Source of the DNA: Hyphochytrium catenoides
Lineage: Eukaryota > Sar > Hyphochytriomycetes > Hyphochytriales > Hyphochytriaceae
Assembly: GCA_900088475.1 (NCBI GenBank)
Contig: FLMG01004490.1
Span: forward strand, 8,461-39,144
Reading direction: 5' to 3'
Length of the DNA: 30,684 nucleotides
The notes under the pieces were generated by a model that was not told the origin of the DNA, did not search any database, and saw nothing but the letters and a program-made list of their open reading frames with translations. A program made the translations under genes and the position numbers. How positions within the stretch are numbered: the first letter of the stretch is position 1; every line of letters begins with the position of its first letter. Positions 1-10,383 of this stretch are shown one piece after another.

Positions 1-252
1 CGAGGGTCTCAGGCTTTGCGAGAGGAGTTTTTGAAGTCTCTGACAGCCCTGCCGAAGCTTCACACGCTAGATGTTTCCTGCTGCGAGCGCCTGACAATGG
101 AGAGCCTGGAGAGGGCTCGAAAGCTGTTCCGCCCCGAGGTTGAGATCATCGACAGCTTTCCCCGCTTTCCACTAAAACCACTACTCGACACTGTCACGGA
201 TCAGCCCCAGGTTGAAGCAGGAGGAGCAGAAGCGGCCACAACCTTGACTTGA
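1..252 (+). CDS. 3' end of a leucine-rich-repeat protein (5' partial)
   Basis: The reading frame is open from the window edge to a TGA at 250-252, so this is only the last exon or part of it. The segment reads LKSLTALPKLHTLDVSCCER followed by LTMESLERARKLF. That is the LxxLxxLDVSxCxxLT pattern of cysteine-containing (RNI/AMN1/F-box type) leucine-rich repeats. The tail after about residue 55 is rich in Pro, Ala and Glu and is probably disordered. A CAG at 10-12 could be an intron acceptor, in which case the exon starts at 13. LRR proteins of this class are often substrate-binding subunits of SCF ubiquitin ligases, but no F-box is visible here because the 5' part is missing. The family assignment rests on about one repeat. 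Confidence 0.6.
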   Translation, partial: RGSQALREEFLKSLTALPKLHTLDVSCCERLTMESLERARKLFRPEVEIIDSFPRFPLKPLLDTVTDQPQVEAGGAEAATTLT

Positions 253-1540
253 AGTGCGCTGCAATAATTCCGAGGATCTTCTCTGTACGGTGACTGCTCC
301 TCACCTAGGCTACATCAGTTTGGCGATGGCTGTTTGTCCGATCTCGAGGAAGCTGGCTCGACATCAAGATATGAAAGAGGCAGTAGAAGAATGGACGTTT
401 TCTGATTAGGTGTACTCTTATTAGTGCCTCACTCTGCTAATACAAGCTCACGCTACAATGACTGGAAGTAACCGATGCATGACAGCCTTCAGATCATCTC
501 TACATCTGCCATGCAGCTTCAGCAAGCAACAGCCCCAAAGTCTACTCACTGCTGCGTAGCCCTGGAAGGAGTCTCAGCAGCTGCTGCCTGGTCCACCCCG
601 GAGCCCATGTCCCTCCGCTGTGTCTGTGTGGTGAGGCCTGAGGGAACAGGCGACATGATCATCGGCCTCTCATCTGCGGAGCGCCAACTCGTCTGCTGCT
701 CTGCCCTGGCCTTCCTTTCCTTTCCTTTGTCTGCGGCTGGGGGACGGACACTGGACCTTCCAAACTATGTTGAAAGGTGTTGAGCTCTCTATGTAGTGTG
801 ATGCAGAAGGTCCGTTAGCGGTCTCTCCAGTGGGGCCGCTAACGGCCGGCTGGAAGGTGGCGTAGGCTGTGTTCGGTCCTCCTCTCTCCTCTCTCTCTCC
901 TTCCCTTCTCACCCTTCCGAAGCGGGGATTTGAATCTATCTGCCGCCAGCTCTCCTCCCACTCCCGCCCTCCTGATCATTCCGCGGCGCCTTCTTTGAGC
1001 TCTGAGCTCTCTCTCTCTCTCTCGTGCCGGATCGTCTGCCTGAACTTATAAAGCTTGAGACTTTAGAAGCTCCTTGGTGGACGCTGGCCTGTCATCAGGC
1101 ACATTAGTTATCTAAACTCTTGCCCGCATCGTTACCTTCCGTGCTCCTTATGACAAGAAAACTTTTGAATCACTCGGGTTCTTGGTTCTCTCAATGCATC
1201 TGTCCCAAGCGACAGACAGGCCAGTCAGGAGCACGGCCGCGCGACTAGAGCTCTGACTCCGCCCGTTACTACCTTTCTTCTCTCCAATAAGAGGAGAGCA
1301 ATTGCCCGGCTGCTATTGTGGAACCTTTCTGGAAACAGCGTGAAAATTTGCAAGAGGTGCACACTTTTTGCCTTGCCTGGAAGACTGACCCACGCCGCCG
1401 CTGCCGCAGGATGGTTAATAGCTGCTGCTGACCCTGAGTGCCAGCTACTGAGATGCAAGACAACCAGGACGCTCTGGATTGAGCATAGACTAAGCTCCCA
1501 AACATTGGCTGGGTAGATTAGATAGAGAGGTGGAAGGGAG
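253..1540. other. Spacer with CT-rich tracts and an inverted repeat
   Basis: No convincing exon was found. The open frames here (for example 475-783 and 1225-1647 on the minus strand) are short, lack recognisable motifs and have no matching splice partners. The stretch holds a 10-bp perfect inverted repeat at 812-845 and a (CT)n run at 1007-1023. The last part is presumably promoter and 5' UTR of the HMG-box gene that starts at 1541. Confidence 0.6.
812..845. promoter_or_regulatory. 10-bp perfect inverted repeat with MYB-like half-sites
   Basis: CCGTTAGCGG at 812-821 is matched exactly by its reverse complement CCGCTAACGG at 836-845, with a 14-nt spacer. Each arm contains TAACGG or its complement. 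This matches the MYB consensus YAACGG and resembles the plant and algal mitosis-specific activator core AACGG. It could be a paired factor-binding site or an RNA hairpin. It lies about 700 bp upstream of the HMG-box start and 560 bp downstream of the LRR stop, so the target gene is uncertain. Function is inferred from the motif only. Confidence 0.35.
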
Positions 1541-2338
1541 ATGGGGAAGCGTGAGAAGCGTCGTCTCCATAAGAAGGCGCCAGGAGCGCCAAAGCGGGGT
1601 AAAAGCCCGTACATTCTCTTCAGCATGGACAAACGGGAAGAGATCAAGGCACAGCTGGCCCCAGACGCGAAGGTGAAGCAAAAGTCACCATGCCGTGTCT
1701 TTTCTTGGTCCTCAAAGTCTCTTTGTTCTCATCTTACCCGTCACTCTGCCGCCCATCATCACGCTGCTTCCAGGTGACAGAAGTAATGCGTGCGATCGCT
1801 GATGCTTGGTCCCGGCTATCCGAGGAGGAGAAGCAGCCCTGGAAGACCGCGGCAGATGCTGACAAGCAGCGGTATGAGGAGGAGATGGCGAACTATGACG
1901 GGCCGCTGAGAGTTCCTAACAAGCGTGCAAAGAAGGATCCGGTAAGCAGCCTTCCCACCCTTTGCAGCAGTATGATTTCTACTAATGTGAGAATATATGG
2001 TAGGAAGCTCCAAAGCGCGCGATGTCGGCCTTTCTGTATTACAGCCAAGTCATGCGGCCACGGATCAAGGCGGGACATCCAGAGAAAGGGAACACCGAGA
2101 TATCCAAGCTGCTTGGGGAATACTGGTCACAGTGTTCGGAGGAGGAGAAGGAGGAATACATTGAGAAGGCAAGGGAGGATCTAGCGCGGTACAAGCGGGA
2201 GATGGAAGATTGGAATAGCGTGCGGCATGGTGGAGGTAAGATAACACTTGTGTCAAGAGAGATCGCTAAGCTGCTCTGAAACAATTCTCTGCAGAGGATG
2301 AAGAGGAAGAGCTGGACTATGATACGACAGGCGCTTAG
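1541..2338 (+). CDS. HMGB-like protein with two HMG boxes and an acidic tail
   Basis: Four exons, 1541-1672, 1774-1941, 2004-2235 and 2295-2338 (TAG), join in frame to give 191 aa. Introns are GT-AG and 59-101 nt long. Box A runs from about residue 16 (APKRGKSPYILFSMDKREE) through DAWSRLSEEEKQPWKTAADA. Box B starts near residue 101 (APKRAMSAFLYYSQVMRPRI) and contains LLGEYWSQCSEEEKEEYIEK. Both show the Pro-Lys-Arg start, aromatic core and Trp/Lys pattern of HMG boxes. A short acidic C-terminus (EDEEEELDYD) follows, as in animal HMGB proteins, and the N-terminus is basic (MGKREKRRLHKK). HMGB proteins bend DNA without sequence preference and assist nucleosome remodelling and transcription in the nucleus. 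The conventional ATG follows an in-frame stop. An alternative identity is an SSRP1-like or plant-type HMGB protein, but two boxes plus an acidic tail favour HMGB. Confidence 0.93.
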
Positions 2339-3510
2339 AACAAGGAACTTCACAACCCCCAGTGGGTTGTCTCGAGCTCTAAAGCTGTGCTGGCCTCTCT
2401 CCTGTCCGCTGTGAGCCCTAAGCCTTTTAGGAGGCGGTAATCGGCCGCGCAACGAGTCATTCAACCTCTGCTCTTGTCTCCACGCGGTTTCCGGCTGTAC
2501 TGAAGGCGATCAGGGAGGATGTTGTGCCAGGGGCCACAGGGAACTGTGGGCCACTATACTCCCTAGCAGACATAGACCAACACACATCCATTCCCTCTCC
2601 CATCTGCAACATCTGCATGGGTAAAGTGCTAGCTTTCCTCGTGAGCTCGGCGAGAGTGCTCATAGAGAGCCCAGGTCGGGGCGGGCAGCGAGCACTAGCG
2701 AAAGAACTGTGTATACCTTATGCCACTTATTTCTACCTATTGTAAATACACTCTTCTCAATACCTAGCAGCCCCTCTGGCACGTCTGGCGCTAGTCATCC
2801 TTGCCATCAGCTCCCGGACGCAGGAGAATGCCTTTATTTGCGGACTAGCGGGAGCTGAGTTGGTGAAGAAAGCACCGGGATTGGGTGAAGCATGAGAGAT
2901 GTGAGAGGCGGCGATGCTTATTGCGTAGATGGCGATGACAGATATCAGCGGCTGTCTGTTGATGTAGGCAATGCAGGTGGGGAACGGCAAGCCCAGCACA
3001 GCCAAGGATTTAAAGAGTGCATGCCGCCATGACCTCGGATTCTATACTTTAACATGTGAGCTGTGAGGCCCAGGAGAGTAGGGAGGGAGACATGCGGACC
3101 TGCGAGCTCAACTTGGTCCCCGCCCGCCGGAGCAGAGGCGGCGTCTGCTTCTCCTGCTGCCGCTTCACATCCAAGGCATACGAGACTGCTCCACTATTGG
3201 TAGCTGAGCAATGCAGCTCCTGCAAGACCTGCTAACGACTAAGGTCTCGGCTGCATCAGCCCGACGTGAAGAGCCAAAACAAGCGCTAAAATCCCGGAGC
3301 ACCTTCCTCCTTCCTTTCCCTCCTCTCCCTCCTCTCTCCCTCTGTCAGGAGCTCTGCTCGTCCTCGGGCCCGCTCCCGCGCCCGCCGCCAGTGAGCCATC
3401 ATTTGCCGATAATCTCCAGCAGAGAAATCATCTTCATCAGCGCATCCACCTCTAAAGAGACCGGATTCTGCCCGCTCGGCCACCTGTGGTCCTTCCTTCT
3501 CCTCGTCGTC
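2339..3510. other. Spacer between the HMG-box and FATP genes
   Basis: This holds the 3' UTR of the HMG-box gene, with TGTAAATA near 2741-2748 as a possible polyadenylation-type signal. It also holds a weak minus-strand spliced candidate (2757-3231, listed separately) and the FATP promoter and 5' UTR. From about 3300 to 3360 it is a long pyrimidine tract, and near 3366-3392 it is GC-rich. No other gene is supported. Confidence 0.5.
2757..3231 (-). CDS. Possible small spliced protein (weak candidate)
   Basis: I do not recognise this product. On the minus strand an open segment at 3231-3100 ends at a possible donor (CAG|GTCCGC) and rejoins in phase after an acceptor (TATAG) at 3041. It then reads to a TGA at 2757-2759. 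The second exon encodes a hydrophobic stretch (PLISVIAIYAISIAASHI) flanked by basic residues, so a single-pass membrane protein is possible. The first part contains VKRQQEKQTPPLLRRAG. Against it: the donor is poor, no start codon or upstream exon could be placed, and the plus strand has a competing short Cys-rich frame at 3092-3235. Treat it as a hypothesis; it may be noise. Confidence 0.28.
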
Positions 3511-5569
3511 ATGACGCTGTTGATAGACGGCGTCCCGGAGGGTGGAGATGTCCTTCGCATCCTTGCGATAGTCCTGGCTCTTTATCTGCTCTATCATGCG
3601 AGTTGGACTTATCATGTCATCAGGACCCTGCCCAGAGATCTCAGGTAAGCTTAGTACCCGTCGATGCGCTGATGAGCCTTCGTTGGTCCTATCGTCATTG
3701 CCGTCCTAACCCCTGGGTGCGCCTTTCTTTGGCTCACCATGGCGTTCCGCAGCGCCTTAATGACCTTCATCCATGTCACGGTCTCCATGAAACTCTTGGC
3801 GCGCCAGGGAAAAACAGTGCCGGAGCTCTTCGATGAGACGGCAGCCCGTCGGAAGGACGCGACCGCGATTATATTTGAAGATCAGCGCTGGACGTTCACG
3901 CAACTGCGGGATCGGACCAACGCCGTGGCGAACTACTTCAGCCGACAGGTAGCCCCTCCCTTGAGCTCTATGTTGGGAAGCCTCTAACAGCCTTGGGTAC
4001 GTGTTGCAGGGCTATAAGAAAGGCGACGTCGTCTCGCTGTTTATGGACCAGCGCCCCGAGTTTATTGCCTTCTGGTTAGGCCTTGCAAAGCTGGGAGTCC
4101 AGGTTGCGCTGATCAACTTTAACCTCCGCGGCGCCCCTCTTCGGCACTGCATCAGCACTGTGAGCTCCAGAGCCATTATCGTCGGAAGCGAGCTCTCTTC
4201 TTACCTAAAGGAGGTGCAAGGAGAGCTTGAAGGTGTGGAGGAGGTCTTTATCTCTGGTGGAAAGCAGGAAGGGTACAGAGCTGTGGACGAGGTGCTGAGT
4301 GCCGAGAGCACAGCGCCTGACTATCCGCGACACCCTGGTGATTTCCACGAGAAGCTGCTCTTTATCTTCACAAGTGGGACCACGGGCCTGCCCAAGGCCG
4401 CCATCGTCCGCAACGACCGGTTTTATTATCAGTTCAAAGCCATCAACGTCTTTTTCCGCATCCGCCCCGCGGACATTATCTACGTGACTCTGCCCATCTA
4501 CCATAGCGCAGGCGGAGTGGTTGGCGTGGGCAACATGCTCCTGGCGGGGGCCACGATTGTCCTCAAGAAGAAATTCTCCGCCAGTAACTTCTTCAAGGAC
4601 TGCACAGAGCACAAATGCACTGTCATCCAGTACATCGGAGAGATCGTGCGCTACCTCAACTCCACGGCGCCATCGCCGTACGATACAGCGCATAACGTGC
4701 GGGTGGCCATAGGGAATGGTCTCAATGGCAAGGTTTGGGCGGAGTTCCAGGAGCGCTTCCACATCCCACAAGTAGGAGAGTTCTATGGGGCGACGGAGGG
4801 CAACACAAGCATGGTAAACAGCGTCAACAGAACCGGCGCTTGCGGCTTCAACTCCATCTTCCTACCTTTCGTCTACCCAGTACGTACCGTGCGCTTTGAC
4901 GTGGAAAATGAAGAGCTAATCCGCGATAAGAGGGGATTTTGCATTCCATGCCGTCCAGGTGAGATTGGAGAGCTTATCGGCTATGTCAACATGAAGAGCC
5001 CGCTTCGTAAGTACGATGGCTACGTAGGCCAAGAGCATACACAGAAGAAGATTGCACGGGACGTCTTTCGCAAGGGTGACATCTGGTTCCGCACTGGAGA
5101 CCTGCTGATGATGGATGCAGACGGCTTCTACTATTTTAAGGACAGGATTGGGGACACTTTCAGGTGGAGGGGGGAGAATGTCTCGACTGCAGAAGTGGAG
5201 GAGGTCGTAGCCAGAGTTTTGAATAATAGCACACCTGTGGCCGTCTATGGCGTCCAAGTACCTGGCAGTGACGGCCGGGGCGGGATGTTGGCCATTGGCG
5301 GGGGTGAGGAGGAGCAAGTGGAGGGGTTGTACGAGAAGCTGAAGAGTCAGCTTCCTTCCTACGCCGTCCCACTCTTTATCCGGCTCCTGCAGTCGATGGA
5401 GACTACAGGGACTCACAAGATCGTCAAAACAACGCTGAAGCAGGAGGAGTTCCATCCCGCGCGTGTTGGCAAGGACCCGGTGCTGGTCCTGGACAGGAAA
5501 GAGGGCAAATACGTGCCTCTCGATGCCGCGCGGTACCAGCAGATTATGGCAGAGCAATGGAGGTTCTAG
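3511..5569 (+). CDS. Fatty acid transport protein / very-long-chain acyl-CoA synthetase (SLC27/FATP family)
   Basis: Exons 3511-3644, 3753-3948 and 4010-5569 (TAG) give 629 aa, the usual FATP length of about 620-650. The N-terminus has a hydrophobic anchor (VLRILAIVLALYLLYHASW, from about residue 14). The AMP-binding P-loop FIFTSGTTGLPKAAIV is at about 228-243. Further family signatures are YGATEGN, WFRTGDLLMMDADGFYYFKD, and IGDTFRWRGENVSTAEVEEV, which is diagnostic of FATP rather than ordinary acyl-CoA synthetases. The C-terminus has the ATP-dependent ligase Lys region (GTHKIVKTTLKQEEFHP). The enzyme couples fatty-acid uptake to ATP-dependent CoA thioester formation at the ER, peroxisome or plasma membrane. 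Start choice: this ATG opens the exon that carries the membrane anchor; the longer open frame upstream is low-complexity. It is convergent with GCP5, with 337 bp between stops. The FATP subtype cannot be assigned. Confidence 0.95.
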
Positions 5570-5906
5570 CCTCTTAACGCACCAGAAGAGGTAGGAAGGG
5601 CTCTCTGCCTGAACTAGGAGTTGGCTTTCAAAAAGAGATGAAGGAGAGGAACAACGAGGAGAGAGGGAGACAGGAAAGGTAACGGCGTGCGAGCCAAGGA
5701 ACTGAACATATTCTTATTATATAAAATGAGTTCGACGGGATAGGGGAGCACGGTCTAGTGTAGCACTGTGTAGGCAGCCTCATCTGGAGGTCCAGAGCCA
5801 AATGCTAGTGCTATTCAAGGATCAGGGGCTGTCGCTAATGGAGAAAGAGACGGTGAAAAAGTGTTAGAGTGGTAGCGGAGAAGTCAGCGAGTCACTCGGT
5901 GTGGAT
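5570..5906. other. Convergent 3' spacer between FATP and GCP5
   Basis: This carries the 3' UTRs of two convergent genes. The part just after the FATP stop is purine-rich (about 5625-5690), followed by an AT-rich patch (TTATTATATAAAATGAG near 5713-5729) that could carry 3'-end signals. I see no open frame with coding character. Confidence 0.6.
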
Positions 5907-8900
5907 CTACGTGAAATAGTCGTTGAAGTTCAGTTGGCAGAGCGCCTCACTCAGGTACTGGGCGGCTTTGGTCCTGGCCATGGCTGTCAATATGATGATT
6001 ACGTATCGATTCGCCTTCATAAACTCGTCTGCCGTGTCTTGAGCTAGTGCGAGGTGCCGTGAGCGCTCCTGCTCCGTCATTCTGAGACCTGAAGGTGAAA
6101 GTAACACCGAGATCGTGAGATAAGGCAGAAATGGAAAGACTTTAAGGCAAGGGTGAACAGAATGGCATAGAGGACTCTAGGCAATCGGGAACTTGGCCGC
6201 AGATCATGCAGCAAGCACGAGAGGTTCAATGGTTTGGTTAGCGGACCTGACCTACCTTGACTGAGGTAGAGGGCAAGCTCCTGCCTAAACTTGATAGCAA
6301 GGTTCATCATGTCCCTGAGGTAGTGGAGCACCATCTTACTCCGCGGTACCAGGAAACAGCGCTCGAGAATAAGCTCTAGATACTCCTCATGGGCTCTCTT
6401 CAGGGCCTCCACTGTATCTGCTGCCTCTAATGCGGCCTCCAGTCGCTTCCAAGCGGTGTGAAGGACCTGGTTGAGCAGAAACGACTGCAACCCGCTGAGG
6501 AAGTGGAGAATTTGGCTTACTACGGCTAAGAGCCTATATCAGCAGGGCGAGACGAGATCTCAGTACAATAACAATGATTATCCGGAAGACGAGAACGTGA
6601 GATAGACACCACAGAGAGGAAGAGCAAAAGATGATCGGAAGGGCGCAGCTAGGTGGAATCTGGGAAAGGATTGTCCAGAGGGAAAGATCTACATGCCTGC
6701 GATGGGAAGGTGAAAGCACAAGCTTCTTCCTCGCCTCCAAGTGTAATTGATCGTACAGAGAGCGGACCCGCTTGACCTGCAGGAGGAGACGCATCGCGCT
6801 GTTATACTGCCGGAGAGACTCCTCGCTCAGGATCATCCTAAGAGGTCCTTCTACAACGTACTCAAACCGCAGCAGGGCCATGATGTTCACGTCTGAAGGG
6901 GGGCAGCGGGCGCCGGACTCTTCAACAGTGACTGAGAACCTATCAAACATCTGCCGGACGTGCTCGGGGTCCACCGAACGGTTGCGTTCCCTTTCAGCTA
7001 GACAGATGCTGCCATAGATTTGGCTGGTCAGTGTCTGAGAGAGAGAGGCACTCAACAGGTGATTCAGGACAAAGGAGTCCGCCCAAGAAACATCTCCGCT
7101 GTTAAGTCTGACGCAAACAAAGCGGACCAACGGCCCTAGCAACTCCTCGTCCGCCATGAAGAAAAATGACCGCATAGCTCTTAAGTGCGCTGCAAGCTGC
7201 AGACGGAGGAGGAACGAATCCCTCAGAGCTCTGTCTACTAGCTGGTAGTGATTCAGTACTGGTTGGCACAGCTGCTGGTCAAGCACGCGGGGCCATGAGG
7301 CCGTAGGGTCACCTAGCGCAGCCATCACACGGTCCGGCCAGCCTTCAAAAGTAAATAGCGTGTGATTGTCGGAACTGCCGCTTGAGAAGACGTGCCGCAG
7401 AAGATGCGCCTTCACCCCTACTTCATACAGGACCGGCGCGAGGTCAAGGAGGAAGGCTGGTATCGCCGCTTGATGTATGCCGAACTTGCTATCGCTCCTC
7501 CCTTCTTCAGCTGAGGTCAGAAGTGCGTCAACCTTGTGGATGAATATCTCTCCATTGAGATCCAGTAACTCCCCTCTCCGGATCCAGGGTTCGAAGATCT
7601 GGAGGTAGCAGGCTAAAGACTCTGAGAACACAGCAGCAAGCCGCTGGGATGGTGAACGCAACCTCTCAGACCCCGTGAAGGTTTCTTGGGCTCCTTTCCC
7701 AGCTAAGGTCCTGTGAAGAGACGTAAGGAGAGTCGCAGTCTGAGTCCTGCAGCCGTGTCCGTCCGAATCCCCTGATGTTAGGACGTGGCACTCCATAGCG
7801 CTACGAGCCACCCTACTTAGGGCTGCGAAGGTGTCCAAGTCTTGCTCCAGCAGTGACAAGAGCTCCAGCACTGACATTTCCCCATCGGCACTCAAGTCCA
7901 GGAGCCGTTCCTCAAACTCCTCTACTAGACTGGACAATGCGCCACTCATTGCCCTCACGGTGGAGGAACCTCTGCCCTCATTAGCCAGCTCAGCACAGGA
8001 AAGTACAAAGTCTCTGCACGGCTGCAGATAGTTCGCCAACTCCAAGAAGCGCTGGAGCACCTCAGAGCAAAGCGATGGCGAAAGTCCGGCGAAGGCGATC
8101 GCTCCAAGCTGCTCCTTCCTCTTGAACCAGCGATAACCTTGTGAAGCAGTATCTTCCTCAAAGATGACGGCCGGGAAACCTCGAAGAAGCCAGTGCAGAA
8201 GCTGTACCATCCGTACCTCTGGGAAGATCTTACAGGGCAAACATAGGCCAAGGGACTGAGAGGGATCACTAAGAGGGCTGGCGGGACGAAGAGTCTCCTG
8301 CCAAAGCCGCCGCTCGTCTCCAAAGCCAAAGGAAAGCCCGGTCACCTCTTCAAGTGTCATTTGTTTTAGCTGTGCACTTAACTCTGGAAGGGTCGGGCTT
8401 GTCTCGACCTCCTCGTCATGTCCAGCAGCGCCATCTTGGCTGCGAGGCTCAATGGGAACAGGTAGATCCTCAACTGGCGGGTCCTCATGATCCGAGAGGC
8501 CCGAGTGCTCCCAAGTGGATGTGCTGTCTGAGCCGCAGCTGTCCTCCGACGATAGGTTCTGTTCCTCATCCAGAGCTTGTGGCTTCTCTTCAGCAATGAG
8601 CGTCCCATCGGTGAGCTCGAGCTCAAACTCGTCGAAGGGCTCCGAGAGCGATGTGGGCCGATCCGAAAGCAGGAGTAACAACCGGAGGATGTCCTAGAGG
8701 ACCAAGACCGGTAAGAAAGGACGGTCATTGGCCACGAAGAGTAGTGATCTTGGCCCGAAGACACTGTTAACGCGGTGAAACTTACGTGTGCGAAGGGATC
8801 TTTGGGTCCGACCCGCTTCAATAAGACTTCCACCTTGGCCCATAAGCGCATGGCCAGCGTAGGCTAGAGGCAGCAGGTTAGCAGTGGAAAGGCTTTAGGG

Positions 8901-9251
8901 AGTGAAGAGGAACTCGTGTCACGCCCTGTTAATCGGCTCAGCGACGGAGATCTTACCTTCGCATGGTACTGGAGTTTGTCCACAATCCTGCCGGGAAATC
9001 AATCTGTGAGCATCATCTCAGAGGAAGACAGTCTATCTCACGCTCGCTCGTGGTACTTACCCTTGCACCTCGCGGATCACTTCCAACTCATTGGTGGCTG
9101 GATAGCGGTCATCGAGGATGTTGCCGGAGACAAAAGCTGCGGCATAATCGAAGTCTTCTTTATCGATGTCTGAGGGTAAGAGTCGCGACACTAGAGCCTC
9201 GCTCAGGCGCTGGCGCTCAGCGGCGAGCTCTTTATAAAAGTCTGAAGCCAT
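5907..9251 (-). CDS. TUBGCP5: Gamma-tubulin complex component 5 (GCP5)
   Basis: Exons on the minus strand: 9251-9061, 8987-8957, 8863-8786, 8693 to about 6720-6610, about 6533 or 6525 to 6256, and 6088-5907 (TAG), about 910 aa. All junctions are in phase except the exon 4/5 donor, which I could not fix. The N-terminus follows human GCP5: FDYAAAF, IVDKLQYHAK, then DILRLLLLLSDRPTS and a Ser/Asp/Glu-rich linker (EEQNLSSEDSCGSDS). The GRIP1 part contains EPWIRRGELLDLNGEIFI. The GRIP2 part contains FFMADEELLGPLVRFV, then ILHFLSGLQSFLLNQVL and LKRAHEEYLELILERCFLVP. It ends LCQLNFNDYFT. GCP5 is a gamma-tubulin-binding spoke of the gamma-tubulin ring complex, which nucleates microtubules at centrosomes or equivalents. 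GCP4 (too short) and GCP6 (much longer) fit less well. The start is the ATG that opens the conserved N-terminal region. Confidence 0.88.
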
Positions 9252-9771
9252 CCTCTCCTTCTTGCGCTAGCAACGACCGTCTACGCTCTTGTACACAAGG
9301 GAGACATGCTATTGCCACCTCCCGTCCGGAGTTGGACACCGGCTTTCAAGAGCATTCTAACTCCTGAATGTATGCCTTGGCCCCTCGCCGCTTGAGTCTC
9401 CATATAACAGAAAGGGATGGTGTCCTTAGTCTCAGGAGGCAACGTATGACAGTCTAAGAGGCGCGCCGTCTGATTCTCCAGCTCCTACTAAGTCCATGAC
9501 AGGCTGAGTGACTACTTAGCTTCCTATTGCTAGGATCTTCCCCGTCCTCTCTTCTGCCTCTCCACTATGTTCTCTGATCTGCCCGGCGCTCTGTGTCTGT
9601 CTCGCTCTCCCTCTTCCGCCTGTGGGGCGGCGCTCATCGTCTCATCCTCGCCTCCCTCCCTGCCTCCGCTCCCTCTCTTGGTCCTTTCTCCTTCCTCCTT
9701 TCTCACTTCTCACACAAGCGCTGGGGCCTTTCGGCTTTCCCGCCGCTAACAATTCCAAATAGAATTCGGAC
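9252..9771. promoter_or_regulatory. Divergent promoter region between GCP5 and a small gene
   Basis: GCP5 starts leftward at 9251 and the small two-exon gene starts rightward at 9772, so the 520 bp between them probably hold both promoters. The right part (about 9535-9720) is strongly pyrimidine-rich with repeated CTC/TCC, as seen before other starts in this window. The GCP5-proximal part shows no clear TATA box. No coding exon is supported. Confidence 0.45.
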
Positions 9772-10119
9772 ATGGCTTGCCCTCCGTGGTACTTTCGAAG
9801 GAATATCAAAGGTGAGCCAAATTCTTGACCTTCCATCCAGGATATTCGTTATTGTAGCCTTTGATTTCGTTCATTATGGTTGCTAATATCGGTGAGCTTT
9901 ATTTATTCTCGGGTTGGCTCAGATCATACCATGGCCCTGCTGTCTCTGGGACAGAAAGGAACTTACAGAGACGGCGGCACCGTCCCCAGCCTGACGCCGC
10001 ATTATCCGAGGCAAAGAGAGCAAGGTCCTGCAGGGAAGGTGGCTGTCCAACCCGGCGCTGCAGCCTCCCAGCCCATTGAAGATCTGTTCAGCCCGGTACT
10101 CCAGCTGCAAGCTCTCTAG
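9772..10119 (+). CDS. Small two-exon hypothetical protein (78 aa)
   Basis: I do not recognise the family. Exon 1 (9772-9811) starts MACPPWYFRRNIK and ends at a good donor (AAAG|GTGAGCC). Exon 2 (9923-10119) follows an acceptor (TTGGCTCAG) and reads through to TAG. The two exons join in phase and total 79 codons including the stop. The product has a WYFRRN start, LLSLGQKGTYRDGGTVPSLT in the middle, a Pro/Gln-rich linker, and a hydrophobic-acidic end (PIEDLFSPVLQLQAL) that looks like a short interaction helix. No signal peptide or membrane segment is visible. It is divergent from GCP5 and convergent with RRP1 (264 bp between ends). The consistent phase and compact, non-repetitive sequence support a real gene, but without a homologue it stays tentative. 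Confidence 0.5.
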
Positions 10120-10383
10120 AAGGTCGCTCTACCGGCTAGGAAAGGAGTGACAGCGAGGAAGGTATGCGTTCTCTCGAGCTCGGGGTAATGAGAGGGCAAG
10201 GAGACATATGAGACATCGGTAACAGCCGCTTGCAGCACAGCAGGCAGGTGCCTGCTGGAATGGCTACCGTCCAGCCTTGATAGTGGTACAAAGATAAATA
10301 ATAAATTAAAGGCTAAGAGGGACTGTGACTGCCCCACGGTTATCCCTAACGGCCCAGGCGGCAAGACACCTAGCAATGTATGA

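Noticed and set aside
3286-3615. Minus-strand frame starting MISPTRMIEQIKSQDYRKDA
   Set aside because: It overlaps the FATP first exon in antisense and ends in low-complexity Arg/Glu sequence from a pyrimidine tract. No splice partner was found.
4205-5557. Long minus-strand open frames (4205-4771 and 4916-5557)
   Set aside because: They lie fully antisense to the FATP exon, which has strong family motifs. The antisense peptides have no motif and arise from the codon usage of the real gene.
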